Assembly (NCBI RefSeq): GCF_910596095.1
Contig: NC_056533.1
Coordinates: 35,748,662 to 35,812,661, forward strand
Reading direction: 5' to 3'
DNA from: Thunnus maccoyii
Taxonomy: Eukaryota > Chordata > Actinopteri > Scombriformes > Scombridae
Length of the DNA: 64,000 nt
In this document: positions 59,888 through 64,000 of the stretch, piece by piece
Numbering within the stretch: the stretch's first letter is position 1
Layout: every line of letters begins with the position of its first letter
The notes under the pieces: generated by a model
Database searches by the model: none
Told to the model about the DNA's origin: nothing
What the model saw: only the letters and a program-made list of their open reading frames with translations
Translations under genes and position numbers: made by a program

Positions 59888-62161
59888 CTATAAAGAACCG
59901 TCCTCCAGCTGCTCGTCTTGAAAAGGGTAGCTGAGCGCTGGAGGGAAGCCCTGACTCCGAGGCTGTTCATCCAACAACATCAAATCCTCCACGTCTTTCC
60001 CTTTGTACCTCCGTCTGCAGATCTTTACTGTCACTTTTCTGCCCTGAAACACTTTCAGGGCCTCTTTGGAAGCCATGGCTTTGGCGGCGGACTCGTCTCG
60101 CCCGTACCCTGTGCCCATGTAGACAGTCTGACAGCGGATCTCGCACACGTGGCCTTCCTTCTGCGTGCGACCCGCGGGGAGGCCCGTGATGTCCTTCAGC
60201 GGGACGAACACGCAGGTCAGGGTCTGTTTACACGACTCAACGCAGCTGCGGAGGATTTCAAAGTGGTCCAAGTTGGGACCGAAGCCCCCCGCCGACACCA
60301 GCTTCCAGGCCACGGCCTTGTAGAGACGGTTGAAGAAGGGCTGGTGCTCTGCCGGAGCCTGCGGAGTGGGCCCTGATTTCTGACTCACAGGCCGCGCGGA
60401 CGTCCTCCCAGCGGGTCGGCTGTCGAGCTCGTTAGGCCCGCATTTGGCTCTTTTCAGGCAGCTGTCGGCGTCGCCCTCTGTGAATGATGACACAACAGGC
60501 AGGACAGTGATGACCACACGTAGAGCGTTTAAGCGTTTAATGAGGAAACAGACTGCAGCCTCAGGTGTGGCTGGTCAGAAAAATAAAGCTGCATGGAGGT
60601 AATTACTCTGAAACCCTGCTGTAATACAAAAGACCACTGAAACATGTTAGTGGTCCATAATAACACCTGACTTATTCATAGCATGTGAGAAGTGAAGCGG
60701 TGGGTCGGGTGTATGTCCTGGTCTGTATCGTGTTCTGTATATTGTTTGTATTTCTTTGAACTTGAATTATAAAAACACTGTAAATAAAGTAAAAAAAATA
60801 AAATTGCATTACGAGTTGTGGCGCTCCGCTTTCCTTTGCCCAGGAGCTCTTTAGTCGTTTTGTGAACTGGAGGATCTTGGACGACGATGCCTTCACCCAT
60901 CTCCTTGATCTTGTCCATTATGGCCGCTGGATAGCTGAAGAAAACAGAAAGACAGATAGATAGATGGAGGATTTTATGAATCCCAAAGGGAAATTAAAGT
61001 GTTACAGAGTGGACTTCTCATCCGTGTGCCCTGATCTTTGCTTTCCTGACTTCACTACACCTTCTCAATAGTGTCTTTAGCTGTCAACAGCTCTTTTAGT
61101 GGACAGCTGTTCAGGCCTCGACGCTCGACAGACAGATTTGGTCCTTTGCGCCTGCTGCGGTGAGGCTTTCCAATGGCGTGCTGGAGTATTATGAGGCCTT
61201 TATAATTATTTATTACTGTTGGCTGTTAGGGCTTCTGTATTCCTATTTGCTCTGTTGGCACTTTAAAGGTGCAATATATGACATTCAGCCCCACTAGATG
61301 TTGCACTAGAGCAACAGCCTCTCAGACCAAAACATTATTTACTCAATGATGAAATGAAACACAGATCAAACTGTCAAACTAGGCAGCGCTGATCAAATAT
61401 GGATCAAGATTCTGTTGCTACTTATTTATCGCCTCAAATGATTTCAGAAACACATTTTAGTGTTTAGCTGTGATATGAGAACATTTGTGATGTGGCCGCC
61501 ATGTTGAAGACAGATGCATGCACGCTCACAGGTGCTAACATGCACATGTGGCCTGGCCGGCTATCAAACTAAGAACAGATAAGGTCAGATAACAACACAC
61601 ACAGAGGGAGTGTGACTTCATTCTCTGCTCAGGTCGTCATAACGCCGCTATATGTTTACATAGCAAATAGTTGTTTGACACCTGGTGGGGCTGAATGTCC
61701 TTTATTGCACCAATTAAGGAGTTTTTTAGATTTTTATTGCCTTGTGTCTTTGTCAAACACATTACTTATCCATGCGCCCGGTGCTGTCTTTCAGACTCTT
61801 TTAACTGTTTTAACCTGGCTTTGATTGTCTTTGTTCTTATGTTTACTATTGTAGTTTCCCTTCAGGAGATCAATAATCTATCAATCAAACTATCCAGCTC
61901 TAATGTGTCCTACCTGCAGCCGAGGAAAACGTGATTGGCCCAGACCATGGACAGAGAGAGCAGCCTGTCCAGACTGCTGTTGGAGACTCCTTGCTCCACT
62001 GTGGGGAAAGCCTCCATGTTTCTGAGGATGAACTCTCTCCGGGCAAACCACTGTTTGTTGCTCTCACAGTAGCCCCTGAAAGTGTCGACCCACTGGGCCA
62101 GCTGCGGGTTCTGGCCCAGGTACTCCGACACTATACTCTGTTCGCTCCTCTCCCCCGCCAT
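59888..62161 (-). CDS. cdkn2aip: CDKN2AIP (CARF), CDKN2A-interacting protein (3 exons, 319 aa)
   Basis: Nuclear protein that binds ARF and p53 pathway members and, through an XTBD domain, the 5'-3' exonuclease XRN2. Exons: 62161-61914 (donor gtagga, phase 2), 60934-60813 (acceptor tcttcag, donor gtaatg), 60477-59888 (acceptor attcacag, TAG stop). The summed CDS is 960 nt. Exon 1 encodes MAGERSEQSIVSEYLGQNPQ and ends SMVWANHVFLGC. With exon 2 (YPAAIMDKIKEMGEGIVVQD) this forms the XTBD (about residues 8-100). Exon 3 carries QPFFNRLYKAVAWKLVSAGG from about residue 169, a dsRNA-binding-like stretch around residues 234-268 (CEIRCQTVYMGTGYGRDESA...) and the basic KICRRRYKGK before LLDEQ. The protein is about 260 residues shorter than the mammalian one because the long Ser-rich linker is nearly absent. 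Start: the first ATG in frame. Identity is firm at both ends of the protein. Confidence 0.96.
60952..61010 (-). mobile_element. Retrotransposon tail in cdkn2aip intron 1
   Basis: (AGAT)n followed by ggaggattttatgaatccca and aagggaaattaaagtgttac. This is the inverse of the common fish aatttccctttgggattaat...(TATC)n end. Confidence 0.55.
61269..61711. mobile_element. MITE with 34-bp terminal inverted repeats in cdkn2aip intron 1
   Basis: Left end GGTGCAATATATGACATTCA, GCCCCACTAGATGT; right end ACACCTGGTGGGGCTGAATG, TCCTTTATTGCACC. The ends are near-perfect inverses over about 34 bp. TTAA occurs just outside on both sides (61263-61266 and 61714-61717), suggesting TTAA target duplication. Confidence 0.8.
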
Positions 62162-62589
62162 CCCTGCAACAGAAAACACTCAACATCAGCACAGAAAACA
62201 ACGCACTTACTCCTTGATTTGTTTCACACCTATTGTAGTTACTACAGCTAGCTACAATGAAGCTAATTTAGCCTAACAACACTTGATATAGCTGTGTACC
62301 TACTAGTTAACGTTTTCAACCGCATACAGCTGTTGTTTTGTTGCTACGTTGCCTGGTAATGTAAAAATCTAGTTAAGCTAACCAGTTAATGTTTTCCAGA
62401 GTGACAAACTGACTTTAGCAAGTAACGTCAACGCAAAGTTCAGCCAAAACGGCTAACGGAGCAACATTAACCACGCTGATAACTATAATGTGCGATCAAG
62501 CTTAATAATAATAATACAACTAACGTGCTGTCCGTAGCTACAACAGTCTATATAAAGCGATTATTTAACTCATAACAAGGAAATACCAA

Positions 62590-62710
62590 CTAACGTTAAG
62601 CTCTCTCCGATGGTTGCCAGGTGTTGCTAGCTAACTACATGACCAAATGATGACGTACGACTGACGACGTTTCCTTTGTGCGAGAAGAACTACATTTCCC
62701 AGAAGCAGTA
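62590..62710 (-). promoter_or_regulatory. Probable cdkn2aip promoter with ZNF143-type motif
   Basis: ACTACATTTCCCAGAAGCA (62691-62709), close to the ZNF143/STAF consensus ACTACAAYTCCCAGVATGC, lies next to a tgatgacgtacg CRE-like motif (about 62649-62660) and CpG-containing DNA. It is about 430-550 bp upstream of the ATG and has no TATA box, so a housekeeping-type promoter is likely. Confidence 0.5.
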
Positions 62711-63093
62711 GCGGTAGTAGCAGTATTAGTAGTAGTCATTGACTGTGAATAAATATATTTTACATTTATATATAGTCGATGGTAGCAGTAATAGTGAATT
62801 AGAGTAACTTGCAACAATTTTTGCAACTGGCAGGTCGGCAAGATATTTTCATTTTATTACTAGATCAAGATTAAGAGATTAATAACTATTGGTACTGAAC
62901 ATTTAATGTGCTTAAATACATATTTCACCAATTTAAGAACATATATGACTTGCCTGATATTAGACAGAATTGTCAACTCGTTACAGCAGTCCTTTTCATC
63001 AGCATTTATTAGAAGAAGAGATAGATGCATTTGAGCTTAGACGTTACACTAATTCACCCTAGTAGTAGTGGTAGTACAAGAGGGAAATATTGT

Positions 63094-63135
63094 ACCACTA
63101 CATTTCCCAGAAGCAGTAATAGTAGTAGTAATAAC
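63094..63135. repeat. Second copy of the ZNF143-type motif with (TAG)n tail
   Basis: actacatttcccagaagcag at 63096-63115 repeats the 62691 sequence and is likewise followed by a tag/agt trinucleotide tract. It looks like a local duplication of about 405-bp spacing. Confidence 0.7.
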
Positions 63136-63884
63136 CAGGAAAACCATCACACACAACAAACAGTTGAACAAAACCATAAAGGACATAAAACAACATAAAA
63201 GGCACAGAAATAGAATCATATCTTTAAGAAAAACAAACAAAAACCCCCAAAAGAAATAAGAGAATTGAGGATTAGGTAAATAAATAAGAATAAATAAATA
63301 AATATTATATGTTTGTTTACATAAGTGACTTCTGAGTGTTAAAGACAGTAGTAAGGCACTTTTGTGGTTCTTCATATGGCTTATAAATAATGCTGGAGAC
63401 TTTTAATTTCTGCAAGGAAAGACAGCAAGCTAGGTGAAAATTTGCATTTCTGGGTATAAAATTTAGCCATCAAAATATAAAAATTGACAATGCACTGAAA
63501 GGAATTGTTCTTGTGTCGGAAAAAAAATACATCAAGTAAAAGGTATAAGGCTCATCAATGAAGCTGAAAATATGTGTAGTAAGCTCTTGTCAAAAGGTTT
63601 GTACCATAAACTGTATATAAATATTTATATTTATTTATTATTTATATTGTATTATTTATTTATCTGTATATAAAGTCTATGGTCTGTACAACATCACAGA
63701 GAAAGAAAAGATGATTACAAAAAGTACAAAGATCTGCAATGTCCACTTATTTTGCAATAAAGGAATTAACAGGACGTATACAATGTAGATTTCCCTTGTT
63801 ATTATTAGAAAAAATGGTATTTATAAGGTAAAAGTCAGACTTTTTCCCCCCAATTTCCTTTTAAAATCAAGGTAAACGAAAAAA

Positions 63885-64000
63885 AAACGACGCAACCAGC
63901 CGCCTCCCGTGATGCTTTGCGACGTGATGACGTAGTCAGCCTGCGACAGCTCGGGCGGCAGTTTGTGTTGTTTTGTTTTGGTGGATGAATGACAATCTCA
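63885..64000 (+). promoter_or_regulatory. Possible promoter of a further gene at the right edge
   Basis: CpG-rich patch with ctttgcgacgtgatgacgta (CRE/ATF-like) and gcgacagctcgggcggcag, in contrast to the AT-rich DNA before it. It could be the 5' end of a gene continuing past 64000. No coding start is identifiable. Confidence 0.3.

Noticed and set aside
59918-60376. 152-aa ORF, plus strand
   Set aside because: Antisense shadow of cdkn2aip exon 3, which has clear homology on the minus strand.
1-64000. CRISPR arrays, operons, prokaryotic or viral gene systems
   Set aside because: No regularly spaced repeat-spacer structure or prokaryotic gene organisation. All repeats are microsatellite, tandem-duplication or transposon type.

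Overview
The window looks like nuclear DNA of a ray-finned (percomorph-type) fish. The genes have spliced GT-AG exons, long AT-rich introns and intergenic stretches. (CA)n/(GT)n microsatellites are abundant, and fish-typical miniature DNA transposons, retrotransposon tails and solo LTRs are dense. No prokaryotic, organellar or viral gene set is visible. Repeat family assignments below come from memory of teleost repeats, not from a search.

Layout. (1) 1-9,860, minus strand: 5' end of an IQGAP scaffold gene (best match iqgap1). Coding exons 1 and 2 are present; the rest of the gene lies beyond the left edge. (2) 9,860-15,240: repeat-rich spacer. (3) 15,240-17,820, minus strand: a complete three-exon CART neuropeptide gene (107 aa) with a TATA box and a poly(A) signal. 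(4) 17,820-48,480: about 31 kb without a convincing gene. It holds two solo LTRs with 5-bp target-site duplications, a Tc1-type transposase relic, many MITEs, and a few complex non-repetitive stretches that could be regulatory. (5) 48,480-50,075, plus strand: a second complete three-exon CART gene (119 aa), close to canonical vertebrate CART. (6) 50,075-57,850: repeat-rich spacer. (7) 57,850-62,700, minus strand: complete three-exon cdkn2aip (319 aa) with an N-terminal XRN2-binding domain and a C-terminal dsRNA-binding-like region. (8) 62,700-64,000: upstream region with duplicated ZNF143-type motifs and a CpG-richer, CRE-like patch at the right edge that may be another promoter.

The most notable biology is the head-to-head pair of linked, diverged CART precursors. 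Both share the six-cysteine spacing and the exon phases. The minus-strand paralogue has lost the first dibasic processing site and should yield only the shorter mature peptide. I found no new multi-gene system; most remaining structure is transposon-derived.
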